The notes below the pieces were generated by a model, which saw nothing but the letters and a program-made list of their open reading frames with translations, was not told the origin of the DNA and did no database searches. From the NCBI RefSeq assembly GCF_001703635.1, contig NZ_LQZT01000001.1:295140-359139 (forward strand): a DNA stretch of 64,000 bases, given 5' to 3'. This document shows positions 46,583 through 60,083 of this stretch, in pieces (within the stretch, counting starts at the first letter, position 1; each line of letters opens with the position of its first letter). Source of the DNA: Parahoeflea olei (GTDB taxonomy: Bacteria > Pseudomonadota > Alphaproteobacteria > Rhizobiales > Rhizobiaceae). The translations under genes were made by a program, and so were the position numbers.

Positions 46583-48786
46583 CACAAAAGGGAACCGTGC
46601 GCGATGAGGCCTGGAAGGACTTTCACCTTCCGGCCCCGGAAGCGGAAGCGATCGCTTCGGGCACGCACCGGGACCCCTTTTCCGTTCTCGGCGTTCATCA
46701 GTTTGGAGACGGCTTCATCGCCCGGGTGTTCGCGCCCGGCGCCAGCGAAATCACGGCACATGACTTAGGCGGAAGGCCGGTTGGCCGGCTCGACAGCGGC
46801 GCGGCGCCCGGCCTGTTCGAAGGCCGGGTGGATCTGAGCGGGCGCGAGCCCGTCACCTATGCCGCGGCCAATGACGGCGGAACCTGGACCATCGAGGACC
46901 CCTATTGCCATGGCCCCGTGCTCGGCCCGATGGACGACTATTTCATCGCGGAAGGCTCGCATCTCAGGCTGTTCGAGAAGCTCGGCGCCCATCCGATGCG
47001 TCACGAGGGTGCGGACGGCGTGCATTTCGCCGTCTGGGCCCCAAATGCACGCCGCGTCTCCGTGGTCGGCGAATTCAACGGCTGGGACGGCCGCCGCCAT
47101 GTGATGCGGCTGCGCCTCGATGTCGGGGTGTGGGAGATCTTCGCCCCCGGCGTGAAGCCCGGAGCAACCTACAAATACGAGATCATAGGCCCCAATGGCG
47201 AGCGCCTGCCGCTCAAGGCCGATCCCTTCGCCCGCCGGGCGGAACTCAGGCCCGCGACCGCATCGATCGTCGCCGCCGAACTCGAGCACGAGTGGGGCGA
47301 CAGCGCCCATCGCGCGCACTGGAGCAGGACCGATCCGCGCCGCCAGCCGATGTCGATCTACGAGGTGCATCCGGGCTCCTGGCGCAGGCATGCGGACGGA
47401 CGCTTCCTGTCCTGGGACGAACTGGCCGATGAGCTGATCCCCTATTGCGTGGAAATGGGCTTCACCCATATCGAGTTCCTGCCGATCTCCGAGCACCCCT
47501 ATGATCCCTCCTGGGGGTACCAGACCACGGGGCTTTACGCGCCCACGGCCCGGTTCGGCGAACCCGAAGGCTTTGCCCGTTTCGTCGATGGCGCCCACCA
47601 GGTCGGGCTTTGCGTCCTGATCGACTGGGTGCCCGCGCATTTCCCCACCGATGCCCACGGCTTGGCCCGCTTCGACGGCACGGCGCTCTACGAACATGCC
47701 GATCCGCGCCAGGGCTTCCATCCCGACTGGCACACCGCGATCTACAATTTCGGCCGCCGCGAAGTGGTGTCCTATCTCGTCAACAACGCGCTCTACTGGG
47801 CCGAGGCCTTCCATGTCGACGGCATCCGGGTCGATGCGGTGGCCTCGATGCTCTATCTCGACTATTCGCGCAAGGAGGGCGAATGGGTCCCCAACCGGCA
47901 CGGCGGCCGCGAGAACCTCGAAGCCGTGGCCTTCCTGCAGGAGATGAACAAGGCGGTTTATGGCAGCCATCCCGGCATCGTCACCATCGCCGAGGAATCG
48001 ACCTCCTGGCCCAAGGTCTCGGCGCCCGTCCACGAGGGCGGGCTCGGCTTCGGCTTCAAATGGAACATGGGCTTCATGCACGACACGCTGAGCTATTTCC
48101 AGCGCGACCCGATCTACCGCAGCCACCATCACGACGAAATGACCTTCGGCCTGATCTACGCCTTCTCGGAGAATTTCGTGCTGCCGGTCAGCCACGACGA
48201 GGTGGTGCACGGCAAGGGCACCATGCTCACGCGCATGCCGGGCGACGAATGGCAGAAATTCGCCAATGTCCGGGCCTATTTCGGCTTCATGTGGGGCTAT
48301 CCCGGCAAGAAGCTTCTGTTCATGGGCCAGGAATTCGCCCAGCGCGGCGAATGGAGCGAGGCCCGTTCGCTCGACTGGGACCATCTCGACGATCCGCGCC
48401 ACCACGGCATGCAGGACCTGGTGCGCGATCTCAACCGGCTCTACGCCAGCACCCCGGCGCTCCACGCCCGCGACTGCGAACCGGAGGGGTTCGAGTGGCT
48501 GATCGCGGACGACCGGGCCAATTCGGTGTTTGCCTGGGTGCGGCGCGCACCGGGCGAAAAGCCGGTGGTGGTGGTCGCCAACCTGACGCCCGCCTACCGC
48601 GAGGGCTACCGTGTGCCGATGCCCGGGAAAGGATTGTGGCGTGAGATTTTCAACTCGGACTCGACCATCTATGGTGGCTCGGGAAAAGGCAATCTCGGCG
48701 AAGTCATGGCCCGTCCGGAAGAGGGACGCGCCATTGCCGAACTGGCATTGCCGCCATTGGCGACACTGATGTTTACGCCCGCCTGA
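46579..48786 (+). CDS. glgB: 1,4-alpha-glucan branching enzyme
   Basis: A 735-residue GH13 enzyme. The N-terminal CBM48 domains come first ([20 protein letters not shown], then [20 protein letters not shown]). The (beta/alpha)8 barrel follows with [39 protein letters not shown] (nucleophile Asp), [11 protein letters not shown] (acid/base Glu) and [16 protein letters not shown] (His-Asp). It introduces alpha-1,6 branches. The start overlaps the glgP stop (ATGA); 34 bases separate it from glgC. Confidence 0.97.
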   Translation: MTQKGTVRDEAWKDFHLPAPEAEAIASGTHRDPFSVLGVHQFGDGFIARVFAPGASEITAHDLGGRPVGRLDSGAAPGLFEGRVDLSGREPVTYAAANDGGTWTIEDPYCHGPVLGPMDDYFIAEGSHLRLFEKLGAHPMRHEGADGVHFAVWAPNARRVSVVGEFNGWDGRRHVMRLRLDVGVWEIFAPGVKPGATYKYEIIGPNGERLPLKADPFARRAELRPATASIVAAELEHEWGDSAHRAHWSRTDPRRQPMSIYEVHPGSWRRHADGRFLSWDELADELIPYCVEMGFTHIEFLPISEHPYDPSWGYQTTGLYAPTARFGEPEGFARFVDGAHQVGLCVLIDWVPAHFPTDAHGLARFDGTALYEHADPRQGFHPDWHTAIYNFGRREVVSYLVNNALYWAEAFHVDGIRVDAVASMLYLDYSRKEGEWVPNRHGGRENLEAVAFLQEMNKAVYGSHPGIVTIAEESTSWPKVSAPVHEGGLGFGFKWNMGFMHDTLSYFQRDPIYRSHHHDEMTFGLIYAFSENFVLPVSHDEVVHGKGTMLTRMPGDEWQKFANVRAYFGFMWGYPGKKLLFMGQEFAQRGEWSEARSLDWDHLDDPRHHGMQDLVRDLNRLYASTPALHARDCEPEGFEWLIADDRANSVFAWVRRAPGEKPVVVVANLTPAYREGYRVPMPGKGLWREIFNSDSTIYGGSGKGNLGEVMARPEEGRAIAELALPPLATLMFTPA

Positions 48787-48820
48787 CCAGGCCGTGAACC
48801 GGAACGAAGGGGAGGACCGT

Positions 48821-50088
48821 ATGGACTACAAGAGGGCCCAGCCACTGGCGCGAGACGCCATGGCCTATGTTCTGGCAGGCGGCAGGGGGAGCCGGCTCAA
48901 GGAGCTCACCAACCGGCGCGCCAAGCCCGCCGTCTATTTCGGCGGCAAGTCGCGGATCATCGATTTCGCCCTGTCCAACGCGCTCAATTCGGGCATTCGC
49001 CGCATCGGGGTTGCGACCCAGTACAAGGCGCATTCGCTGATCCGTCACCTGCAGCACGGCTGGAACTTCCTGCGTCCGGAACGCAACGAAAGCTTCGACA
49101 TTTTGCCCGCGAGCCAGCGCGTGTCGGAAACCCAGTGGTATGACGGCACCGCCGACGCGGTCTACCAGAACATCGACATCATCGAGAGCTACGATCCCGA
49201 ATACATGGTCATCCTCGCCGGCGACCACGTCTACAAGATGGATTATGAGCTGATGCTGCGCCAGCATGTCAGCGCCGGCGCCGACGTGACCGTGGGCTGC
49301 CTAGAGGTGCCGCGCATGGAGGCCACCGGCTTCGGCGTCATGCATGTCAACGACAAGGACGAGATCATTGCCTTCGTGGAAAAGCCCGCTGACCCGCCGG
49401 GCATGCCCGACAAGCCGGACATGGCGCTGGCCTCAATGGGGATCTACGTCTTCAACACAAAATTCCTGATGGACGAGCTGCGCCGCGACGCCGCCACCCC
49501 CGGCTCGACACGCGACTTCGGCAAGGACATCATTCCCTACATTGTCAAGCACGGCAAAGCGGTCGCCCATCGCTTCGCCGAATCCTGCGTGCGCGAAACC
49601 CCGGAGAAGGAAGCCTATTGGCGCGACGTGGGCACCATCGATGCCTATTGGCAGGCCAATATCGATCTGACCGACATCCTGCCGGAACTCGACCTCTATG
49701 ACCGCTCCTGGCCGATCTGGACCTATGCCGAGATCCGGCCGCCGGCGAAATTCGTCCACAACGAGGAAGGCCGGCGCGGCACGGCGCTGTCCTCGCTGGT
49801 GGCGGGCGACTGCATCATCTCCGGCGCGGAGGTGGTCCAGTCGCTGCTGTTCACCGGCGTGCTCTGCCGGTCCTACTCCAAGCTCAACGAAGCGGTGGTG
49901 CTGCCCGAAAGCGTGATCGGCCGGCACGCCAACCTGTCGCGGGTGGTGATCGACCGCGGGGTGAAGATCCCCGCGGGCCTGGTCGTCGGCCAGGATCCCG
50001 AGCTCGACGCCAGCCGCTTCTTTCGCACCGAATCGGGCATCTGCCTGATCACCCAGGACATGCTCGACCGCGCGGGGTTGTTTTACGA

Positions 50089-50092
<4 letters not shown>
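48821..50092 (+). CDS. glgC: Glucose-1-phosphate adenylyltransferase (ADP-glucose pyrophosphorylase)
   Basis: A 423-residue enzyme that commits glucose to glycogen. [20 protein letters not shown] holds the nucleotide loop, [20 protein letters not shown] the activator/substrate Lys, [13 protein letters not shown] and [14 protein letters not shown] the metal Asp, IAFVEKP the G1P site, and the C-terminal beta-helix begins near [14 protein letters not shown]. The ATG at 48821 follows GGGGAGGA; an ATG at 48794 lacks a site. Alphaproteobacterial GlgC enzymes are usually activated by fructose 6-phosphate and pyruvate; that is family knowledge. The stop overlaps glgA by four bases. Confidence 0.97.
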
Positions 50093-53164
<3,072 letters not shown>

Positions 53165-53165
<1 letters not shown>

Positions 53166-55138
53166 TGCGCGATTCGGCTTCCTTTGATGCTCCGCCGACG
53201 CGCGGCGCGGAGATCGCAGACGGCGGTGTCCGCTTCAGCGTTGAGGCGCCTTCGGCCACCTCGGTCCATGTCTGCCTGTACGACGACAGCGATGCGGAGA
53301 CCGCACGCCACCGGCTCTCGGACCTCGGCAACGGCCTGTTCTCCGTCTTCGTTGCGGATCTTGGCGAGGGTGCGCGCTACGGCTTTCGCGCCGACGGGCC
53401 CTGGCAGCCGGACAAGGGACACCGGTTCGATCCGTCAAAACTGCTGGTCGATCCTTATGCGCGCCGCATCGACCGCCCCTTCGTCTACGATCCGCGCCTG
53501 GGCGAGCACGGCACCGACACGGCAGAACTCGTTCCCAAGGCGATCGTCGAGCACCCGCTTGCCGCGCTCCCTGCCGAACGCCCCGACAGGGAACCCGGCG
53601 GGCTGATCTACGAGTTGCCGGTGCGGGCCTTCACCCTGCTTCATCCCGACATTCCACGGGCCGACCGCGGCACGCTCAGGGCGCTCACCTATCCTCCGGT
53701 CATCGAGCATCTGCGCGCGCTGCATGTCTCGGCGGTCGAACTGATGCCCGTTGCCGCCTGGATCGACGAGCGGCATCTGGCGCCGCTGGGGCTCAGCAAT
53801 GCCTGGGGCTACAATCCGGTGACGATGCTGGCGCTCGATCCGCGGCTGGCGCCGGGTGGCATTGCGGATCTGCGCGCAGCGGTGGCGGCGCTGCATGCGG
53901 CCGGGATCGGCGTGATCCTCGATGTGGTCTTCAACCACACCGGCGAAAGCGATACGGGCGGACCGACGCTGTCGCTGCGCGGGCTCTCCAACGCAACCTA
54001 TTACCGCCATGACGCCAACGGAACGCTGATCAATGACACCGGCTGCGGCAACACGCTCGCCTGCGACCGACCGGAAGTGCAGGATCTGGTGCTTGCCGCC
54101 ATGCGCCATTTCGTGACTCAGGCCGGGATCGACGGCTTCCGCTTCGATCTCGCGCCGATTCTCGGCCGCAACGGACACGGCTTCTCCGCCGAAGCGCAGA
54201 TGCTGCGCCGGATCGAGCAGGATCCGGTGCTCGCGACCAGCCTGCTGATCGCCGAGCCTTGGGACATCGGTCCGGGCGGCTACCAGCTCGGCAATTTCGG
54301 TCCGCGCTGGCTGGAATGGAACGACCATGCCCGCGACGACATCCGCCGGTTCTGGCGCGGCGACGCCGGCCTGACCGGGATGTTCGCGACCCGGCTCGCG
54401 GGCTCGTCCAACATTTTCGGCAAGGGCGGCGCAAGCAGGACCCGCAGCGTCAATTTCGTGGCCGCCCATGACGGCTTTTCGCTCACCGACATCGTGGCCT
54501 ATGAGACCAAGCACAATGAGGCCAATGGGGAGGACAATCGCGACGGCCACAACGACAATTGTTCCTGGAACAACGGAGTGGAAGGGCCGAGCGACGATCC
54601 GGCAATCCTCGCCGCGCGCGAAGCCGACGCCCGCGCCCTGATCGCCTCGCTGTTTGCAAGCCGCGGGGCGATCCTGCTCACCGCCGGCGACGAATTCGGC
54701 CACAGCCAGGGCGGCAACAACAATGCCTATGCCCAGGACAACGCGCTGACCTGGCGCGACTGGGGCAAGATCAACGAAGACCGGCTGGCCTTCACCCGCG
54801 CCTGGGCGGAGTTCCGGGCGAAGTCCGAGCTGCTGACCCGGTCCGAATTCCTTGAAGATGCTACCGATGCCGGCGACCAGGACCATGCCGCCTGGCTGAC
54901 CCCGGAAGGGGAACCGATGACGGCGGGGCACTGGGAGGACGGAGACCGGAAGTGCTTCACCATGGTGCTCGGCAAACCCGGGGAACGGATCGCGATCGCC
55001 TTCAACCGCGGCCATACCGAAATCCGCTGCCGCCTGCCCGCGAGCCCGGCGAGCTGGCGCCCCGCCACCCCGGGGGCGAATGCGGAGGGATTGGTGCCGC
55101 CGCGCGCGGTGCTGTGCTGGCAGGAACGCCCGGCCTGA
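53165..55138 (+). CDS. glgX: Glycogen debranching enzyme
   Basis: A 657-residue GH13 isoamylase-type enzyme. The N-terminal CBM48 (GGVRFSVEAPSATSVHVCLY) is followed by the barrel motifs VELMPVAAWIDE, NAWGYNPVTMLALDPRL, VILDVVFNHTGESDTGGP, GIDGFRFDLAPILGRNG (nucleophile Asp), LLIAEPWDIGPGGYQLGNF (acid Glu) and FVAAHDGFSLTDIVAYE. It removes short side chains left by phosphorylase. The ATG at 53165 shares one base with the pgm stop (TGATG). This is the last gene of the operon; the 183-base gap that follows shows no clear terminator. Confidence 0.96.
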
Positions 55139-55321
55139 CGCGTTCGACTGCAAGTGCCGACCCGATTTCGCCGCCAAAGGCGTAAAAGCTGTGGGATTTG
55201 GCGTCGATGGCGCTTTCGGGTCGCCCCCTTGCCATGAAGGGATGCAATGATGGCGCCCTCGCATTAAGAATGCCGCGCGCCGATTCATCGGCCGCAGGCA
55301 ATTCTCAGACAGGGGGCCTTT

Positions 55322-55810
55322 GTGCAGAACGAGATCTCAATCACCGACATTCCCGGCCTGGTGGGCCAGGAAGTCGGCACCTCCGACTGGATGGAGATGC
55401 CGCAGACACGCATCGACCTTTTCGCCGATGCCACCGACGATCACCAGTTCATCCATGTCGATCCGCAACGGGCGGCCGAAACGCCGTTCGGCGGCACCAT
55501 CGCGCATGGCTTCCTCACCGTCTCGATGCTGTCGGCCATGCACGCCAACGCGATCCCAAAGCTGCGCGAGGACAATTTCGGCATCAATTACGGCTTCAAC
55601 AGGATCCGCTTCATGGCGCCGGTGCCCGCCGGCAGCCGCATCCGCGGGCACTTCGTGCTCAAGGAAGCCCGGTTGCGCGGGCCGGGCCGGCTGATGATGA
55701 CCTTCGACGTGAGCGTGGAGATCGAGGACACGCGGAAGCCCGCCCTGACCGCGAACTGGCTGACCATCATCCAGTTCGATCCCGAGATCTGGCCCAAGAC
55801 CGACGACTGA
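55322..55810 (+). CDS. MaoC-like (R)-specific enoyl-CoA hydratase
   Basis: A 162-residue hot-dog fold protein. The hydratase motif DATDDHQFIHVDPQRA carries the catalytic Asp and His, followed by PFGGTIAHGFLTVSMLSAM. The short single-domain form often hydrates crotonyl-CoA or other enoyl-CoA and can feed polyhydroxyalkanoate synthesis, but the sequence alone does not say. The start is a GTG at 55322 with an AGGGGG site about six bases upstream. It follows the glg operon on the same strand by 183 bases and converges on soxG. Confidence 0.88.
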   Translation: MQNEISITDIPGLVGQEVGTSDWMEMPQTRIDLFADATDDHQFIHVDPQRAAETPFGGTIAHGFLTVSMLSAMHANAIPKLREDNFGINYGFNRIRFMAPVPAGSRIRGHFVLKEARLRGPGRLMMTFDVSVEIEDTRKPALTANWLTIIQFDPEIWPKTDD

Positions 55811-55838
55811 CCGCAGCCGCCGCCCCGGGCTCGCCTCG

Positions 55839-56393
55839 TCACGCGAGGCAGTCGCGGGCGCCGACGCTCAACAGCTCGAAGGCATAGGTCGAAAACGACC
55901 GCCAGCACTCGACCCGGTAATCCTCGTCGCCGGTGCGGATGATCACCACTTCGATCTTGCCCAGGACCGTGCGGCTCGCGGCCCCGACCGGAAACACAGC
56001 GTCGGTCAGGTTCTGCGGGCATCCCGCCTCGAGCGTGGCGCGCGCACCCGCTCCCGAGAGCAGGATCGCGGTGTTGCGGTGGGACACGTCGACGGCCGAG
56101 TGCAGCACCTTGGCCTTGCCGAGATCGGCGAGCGGGTCTCCGCCTTCATCGATGATCAGCCATTCGTCCGGACCGAGCCAGGCGGCAAGCCGCCCCGGCA
56201 GCGCGCCGGACGTGGTCTTGGGGGCCAGCGGCAGGTCGAGACCGAGCGCCTTCGACAGCGCTTTGACATCGGACGGACCGGCGCGCAGCGAGACCCGCGC
56301 GGCGGGGGCCGCGGGCGTGATCCTGACCCCGGCCGAGCCGGCAATCCGGCCCTCGAGCGGATGGATGCGGTGGGCGTGAGCGGTGTTAGCCAT
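55839..56393 (-). CDS. soxG: Sarcosine oxidase gamma subunit
   Basis: A 184-residue protein with the SoxG pattern: HRIHPLEGRIAG, SLRAGPSDVKALSKALGLDL, AAWLGPDEWLIIDE, HSAVDVSHRNTAILLSGAGA, EAGCPQNLTDAVFPVGAASR, and FSTYAFELLS. In the heterotetramer the gamma subunit folds like the C-terminal part of T-protein-like enzymes and packs against alpha. Its ATG overlaps the soxA 3' end by eight bases. Last gene of the sox operon. Confidence 0.92.
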   Translation of the reverse strand: MANTAHAHRIHPLEGRIAGSAGVRITPAAPAARVSLRAGPSDVKALSKALGLDLPLAPKTTSGALPGRLAAWLGPDEWLIIDEGGDPLADLGKAKVLHSAVDVSHRNTAILLSGAGARATLEAGCPQNLTDAVFPVGAASRTVLGKIEVVIIRTGDEDYRVECWRSFSTYAFELLSVGARDCLA

Positions 56394-59382
56394 GGAGGCG
56401 CACTCCCTCTTTGTCGATGAATACGGTGTCGGTGACTTCGACCTCGATCGTCCGGTCGGGCATCGGCACGTAAAGTGTCTTGCCCTTGAGCGCGCGACCA
56501 TCGGCCACCAGTGCCATGGCGATCGACCGGCCGCAATTCTCCGTCCAGTAGGACGAGGTGACATGGCCGATCATGGTCATCGGCACCGGCTGGTTGGGAT
56601 TGGCGACGATCTGCGCGCCTTCTTCCAGAACGACAGACGGGTCGCGCGTGAGAAGCCCGACGAGCTGCTTGCGGCCGGGAGCGACCAGATCCGGCCGCTT
56701 CATGCCGCGGATGCCGACGAAGTCGGGCTTCTTCTTCGCCACCGCCCAGTTGAGCCCGGCGTCATCGGGCGTCACCGTGCCGTCGGTGTCCTGGCCGACG
56801 ATGATGTAGCCCTTCTCCGCGCGCAGCACATGCATGGTCTCGGTGCCGTAGGCGCAGGCGCCGAGCGGCTCGGCCTGCGCCCACAGCGCCTTCCACACCG
56901 CGTCGCCGTGATCGGCCGGTACATTGACCTCATAACCGGCCTCGCCGGTGAACGACATCCTGAACAGACGCGTCGGCACGCCGCAGATCCTGCCTTCACG
57001 GACGCTCATATGCGGCATCGCCTCGTTGGAGAGATCGATGCCCTCGACGAGCGGGGCGATGATCTCGCGCGCCTTCGGGCCCTGGACGGCGATCACCGCC
57101 CATTGTTCGCTGGTCGAGGTGAGCCAGACTTTGAGATGCGGGAACTCGGTCTGGAGATAGTCCTCCATATGCGACAGCACCCGCGGTGCGCCGCCGGTGG
57201 TGGTGGTGACATGGAACCGGTCCTCGGCCATGCGCCCGACCACGCCGTCGTCATAGATGAAGCCATCCTCGCGCAGCATGATGCCGTATTTGCAGCGACC
57301 CGGCTCGAGCTTGTCCCAGCTGTTGGTGTAGAGCAGGTTGAGGAAGGCGGCCGCATCGGGGCCGACCACCTCGATCTTGCCGAGCGTCGAGGCATCGAAC
57401 AGGCCTGCCACCTCACGCACCGTGCGGCACTCACGGTTGACCGCCTGATGCATGTCCTCGCCGGGGCGCGGATAGTACCAGGCGCGCTTCCACTGGCCGA
57501 CATCCTCGAACACCGCGCCATGGGCCTCTTCCCAGCCATGCATCGGCGTGCGCCGGGTCGGGTCGAACAGGGACCCGCGCGCATGGTTGACAATGGCGCC
57601 GAAGGTGACCGGCGTATAGGGCGCGCGGAACGTCGTCAGCCCCACCTGCGGCAGGGGCTTGCCGAGCGTTTCGGCCGCGATCGCCAGGCCGTGGATGTTG
57701 GAGGTCTTGCCCTGGTCAGTGGCCATGCCGTTGGTGGTGAAGCGCTTCACATGCTCGATCGAGTGCATGCCCTCGCGCACCGCGAGGCGGATGTCCTTGG
57801 CGGTCACGTCGTTCTGGAAATCGACGAAGGCCTTGACGCTGGTCTCGGCGCCGGCGCCGCCGGCGGCCCCCATCATGCTGCCGGCCCAGGAGGCGGAGAT
57901 GGCCGATCCCGGCGCGCCCCAGGCCTTCGTGCCCGAAGCACCCGCCGCTTTCGCAGCCGCAAGTCCGGCCTCGGCTGCCCCCTCAAGGGCATCGGCCAGA
58001 TCGTCGACACCGTTGCAGGCGCCCACGCTCACGCAATCCTGCACATGTTTGCCGGGCAGGAAGCGCTTGCTGTCCTCGTCCCAGACCACCTTGCCGCGCG
58101 ACTGCGAATACATGTGCACCGACGGCGTCCAGCCCGCAGACATGATCAGCGCATCGATGGCGATCGAGCGGGTCGAGCCGCCCGAGGCGCGGCCGACCTT
58201 CATCGATTTCACACGCAAGGTCCCGGAGGTGTCGAGCACGCACTGGCCCGCCAGCACCTCGATGCCGAGTTCCTTGGCACGCGCCAGCAGCGCCGGATCC
58301 AGATCGGGGCGCACATCGACGATGGCCGGAACCGAAACGCCAGCCTGCTTGAGGTCGAAGGCCGTGGCCCAGGCCGAATCGCAGGCGGTGTAGACACCGA
58401 CCTTGGCGCCGACGGCCACGCCGAAATGGTTGAGGAAGGTGCGCGCCGCCGAGGCCAGCAGGATGCCCGGCCGGTCGTTGTTGGCAAACACCATGTGCCG
58501 TTCGATCGCGCCGGTGGCGATCACCACCTGCCTGGCGCGCACCTGCCACAGCCGCTCGCGCGGCAGCGCCGGGTCGGGATTGGCGAGATGCTCGGTCACC
58601 CGCTCGACCAGGGCCACATGGTTCTGCGCTTGGTAGCCGAAGGCGGTGGTGCGGGTGAGCACCCGGACATTGGCCATGGACCTGAGTTCCGCCGTCGCTG
58701 CCTGCGCCCAGTCCCAGCCGGACACGCCGTCGATCTTCGCATCGGCGTCGTGATGGAAGGCGCCGCCGGTCTCGGGCTGTTCGTCGCACAGGATCACCGA
58801 AGCGCCGGCATGGGCGGCTGCCAGCGCCGCCGACAGGCCAGCCGCACCGCCGCCGATCACCAGCACGTCGCAATGGACGAAGTGGTTGGCGTAGTGATCG
58901 GGATCGGCCTCCTTGGGCGACACGCCGAGACCCGCCGCCGCACGCACGATCGGTTCGTAGAGATGCTTCCAGGCCGCCTTCGGCCACATGAAGGTCTTGT
59001 AGTAGAAGCCCGCGGCAAACAGCGGCGAGGCAAGATTGTTGATCGCGCCGACATCGAAGGCGAGCGAGGGCCAGCGGTTCTGCGACCGTGCCTGCATGCC
59101 GTCGAACACTTCCTGCACGCTGGCGCGCACATTGGGCGTGCGCCGCGCGGCGTCGCGGCCGATGTCGATCAGCGCATTGGGCTCTTCCGGCCCGGCCGAG
59201 AGCATGCCACGCGGGCGGTGATATTTGTAGGACCGGCCGGTCAGATGAATGCCGTTGGCAATCAGCGCCGCAGCAAGCGTGTCGCCCTCGAGTGCCGTGA
59301 GCGCCTTGCCGTCGAAGGTGAACCGCACGGTTTTGGCGGGCGTGAGCCGGCCCCTGCCCTTTATCCGGTTTGCGCCGCTCAT
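56386..59382 (-). CDS. soxA: Sarcosine oxidase alpha subunit
   Basis: A 998-residue subunit. The N-terminal 2Fe-2S-ferredoxin-like domain (RFTFDGKALTALEGDTLAAA) is followed by the NAD-binding Rossmann domain (DVLVIGGGAAGLSAALAAAH) and the oxidoreductase part. The C-terminal half is an aminomethyltransferase (GcvT)-like domain (EEAHGAVFEDVGQWKRAWYY, SFTGEAGYEVNVPADHGDAV) that binds tetrahydrofolate and traps the methyl carbon as 5,10-methylene-THF. Full length for the heterotetrameric type. It overlaps soxD by four bases and soxG by eight. Confidence 0.96.
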   Translation of the reverse strand: MSGANRIKGRGRLTPAKTVRFTFDGKALTALEGDTLAAALIANGIHLTGRSYKYHRPRGMLSAGPEEPNALIDIGRDAARRTPNVRASVQEVFDGMQARSQNRWPSLAFDVGAINNLASPLFAAGFYYKTFMWPKAAWKHLYEPIVRAAAGLGVSPKEADPDHYANHFVHCDVLVIGGGAAGLSAALAAAHAGASVILCDEQPETGGAFHHDADAKIDGVSGWDWAQAATAELRSMANVRVLTRTTAFGYQAQNHVALVERVTEHLANPDPALPRERLWQVRARQVVIATGAIERHMVFANNDRPGILLASAARTFLNHFGVAVGAKVGVYTACDSAWATAFDLKQAGVSVPAIVDVRPDLDPALLARAKELGIEVLAGQCVLDTSGTLRVKSMKVGRASGGSTRSIAIDALIMSAGWTPSVHMYSQSRGKVVWDEDSKRFLPGKHVQDCVSVGACNGVDDLADALEGAAEAGLAAAKAAGASGTKAWGAPGSAISASWAGSMMGAAGGAGAETSVKAFVDFQNDVTAKDIRLAVREGMHSIEHVKRFTTNGMATDQGKTSNIHGLAIAAETLGKPLPQVGLTTFRAPYTPVTFGAIVNHARGSLFDPTRRTPMHGWEEAHGAVFEDVGQWKRAWYYPRPGEDMHQAVNRECRTVREVAGLFDASTLGKIEVVGPDAAAFLNLLYTNSWDKLEPGRCKYGIMLREDGFIYDDGVVGRMAEDRFHVTTTTGGAPRVLSHMEDYLQTEFPHLKVWLTSTSEQWAVIAVQGPKAREIIAPLVEGIDLSNEAMPHMSVREGRICGVPTRLFRMSFTGEAGYEVNVPADHGDAVWKALWAQAEPLGACAYGTETMHVLRAEKGYIIVGQDTDGTVTPDDAGLNWAVAKKKPDFVGIRGMKRPDLVAPGRKQLVGLLTRDPSVVLEEGAQIVANPNQPVPMTMIGHVTSSYWTENCGRSIAMALVADGRALKGKTLYVPMPDRTIEVEVTDTVFIDKEGVRLHG

Positions 59383-59702
59383 GACCGGGCTCCCTTGACC
59401 AGCAACTCGCCGTCTTCGCCGCGCTCGACCTCGAGCCGGGGTTCGCCGGACTTGTAGGTGGCGACGAAGCGGTCGCTCACCGTGTCTCGCACCGCGTTGA
59501 AAAACCGCGCGCAGCCGTGCACGTGGCGCCAGCGCTCATGGGTGACGCCCTTCGGGTTGCTGCGGATGAAGAAGAACGCCTCGAACGCCTCGTCGCTGAT
59601 GTCCGCGATGTTTTTCGGCCGCTCGATATGCGCCTCGCCCATGTTGCGGAATTCGAGCTCGGGCCGCTCTTCCTGGCAGTAGGGACAATGGATCAGGAGC
59701 AT
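59379..59702 (-). CDS. soxD: Sarcosine oxidase delta subunit
   Basis: A 107-residue protein beginning MLLIHCPYCQEERPELEFRN, the zinc-binding Cys pair of SoxD, followed by FFFIRSNPKGVTHERWRHV and GCARFFNAVRDTVSDRFVAT. The zinc-binding His and Cys of the family are present. It contacts the alpha subunit in the heterotetramer. Frame sequence upstream of 59702 is not family-like, and the start is 15 bases after the cupin stop. It overlaps soxA (ATGA). Confidence 0.94.
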   Translation of the reverse strand: MLLIHCPYCQEERPELEFRNMGEAHIERPKNIADISDEAFEAFFFIRSNPKGVTHERWRHVHGCARFFNAVRDTVSDRFVATYKSGEPRLEVERGEDGELLVKGARS

Positions 59703-59716
59703 GGATGTGTCCTTGG

Positions 59717-60073
59717 TCAGATCTTGGTTTTGACGACGGCGGTTTCGGGATCGCCGGTGTTCGGCGTGCCGGCCGGTTCGATGATGATCAGATGGGTTTC
59801 CTCGTCCGCGCGCGGGCAATGCTCGACGCCCTTGGGCACGACATACATTTCACCGGGGCCGAGCACCACGTCGCCGTCCCGCATCTGGATGGTCAGCCGT
59901 CCCGACAGGACCAGAAACAGATCGTCGGTATCGGGATGGGAGTGCCAGTTGAATTCGCCATTGACCTTGACCACCATCACGTCATGACCGTTAAAAGCGG
60001 CGACGATCTTGGGCGACCACAGGTCGTTGAACCCCGAAAGCTTTTCGGCGAGATTGATCGCTTGAGCGCTCAT
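59717..60073 (-). CDS. Cupin-domain protein between soxB and soxD
   Basis: A 118-residue single-domain cupin. Motif 1 is NWHSHPDTDDLFLVLSG with His, His and Glu replaced by Asp at the usual third position, and motif 2 is PGEMYVVPKGVEHCPRADE with the last His. Such small cupins bind a metal and can be isomerases, dioxygenases or sensors. Its place inside the sox operon suggests a role with sarcosine, dimethylglycine or formaldehyde, but none is proven. The ATG at 60073 has GAGGGGG upstream, and the soxB stop lies only ten bases before it. Confidence 0.82.
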   Translation of the reverse strand: MSAQAINLAEKLSGFNDLWSPKIVAAFNGHDVMVVKVNGEFNWHSHPDTDDLFLVLSGRLTIQMRDGDVVLGPGEMYVVPKGVEHCPRADEETHLIIIEPAGTPNTGDPETAVVKTKI

Positions 60074-60083
60074 GGCCACCCCC

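Noticed and set aside
44090..48465. Long minus-strand frames opposite glgP and glgB
   Set aside because: Shadows of the glycogen genes; their composition follows the sense codons.
56383..59457. Plus-strand open frame of 1024 codons opposite soxA
   Set aside because: Shadow of soxA in GC-rich DNA; no family resemblance and no ribosome site.
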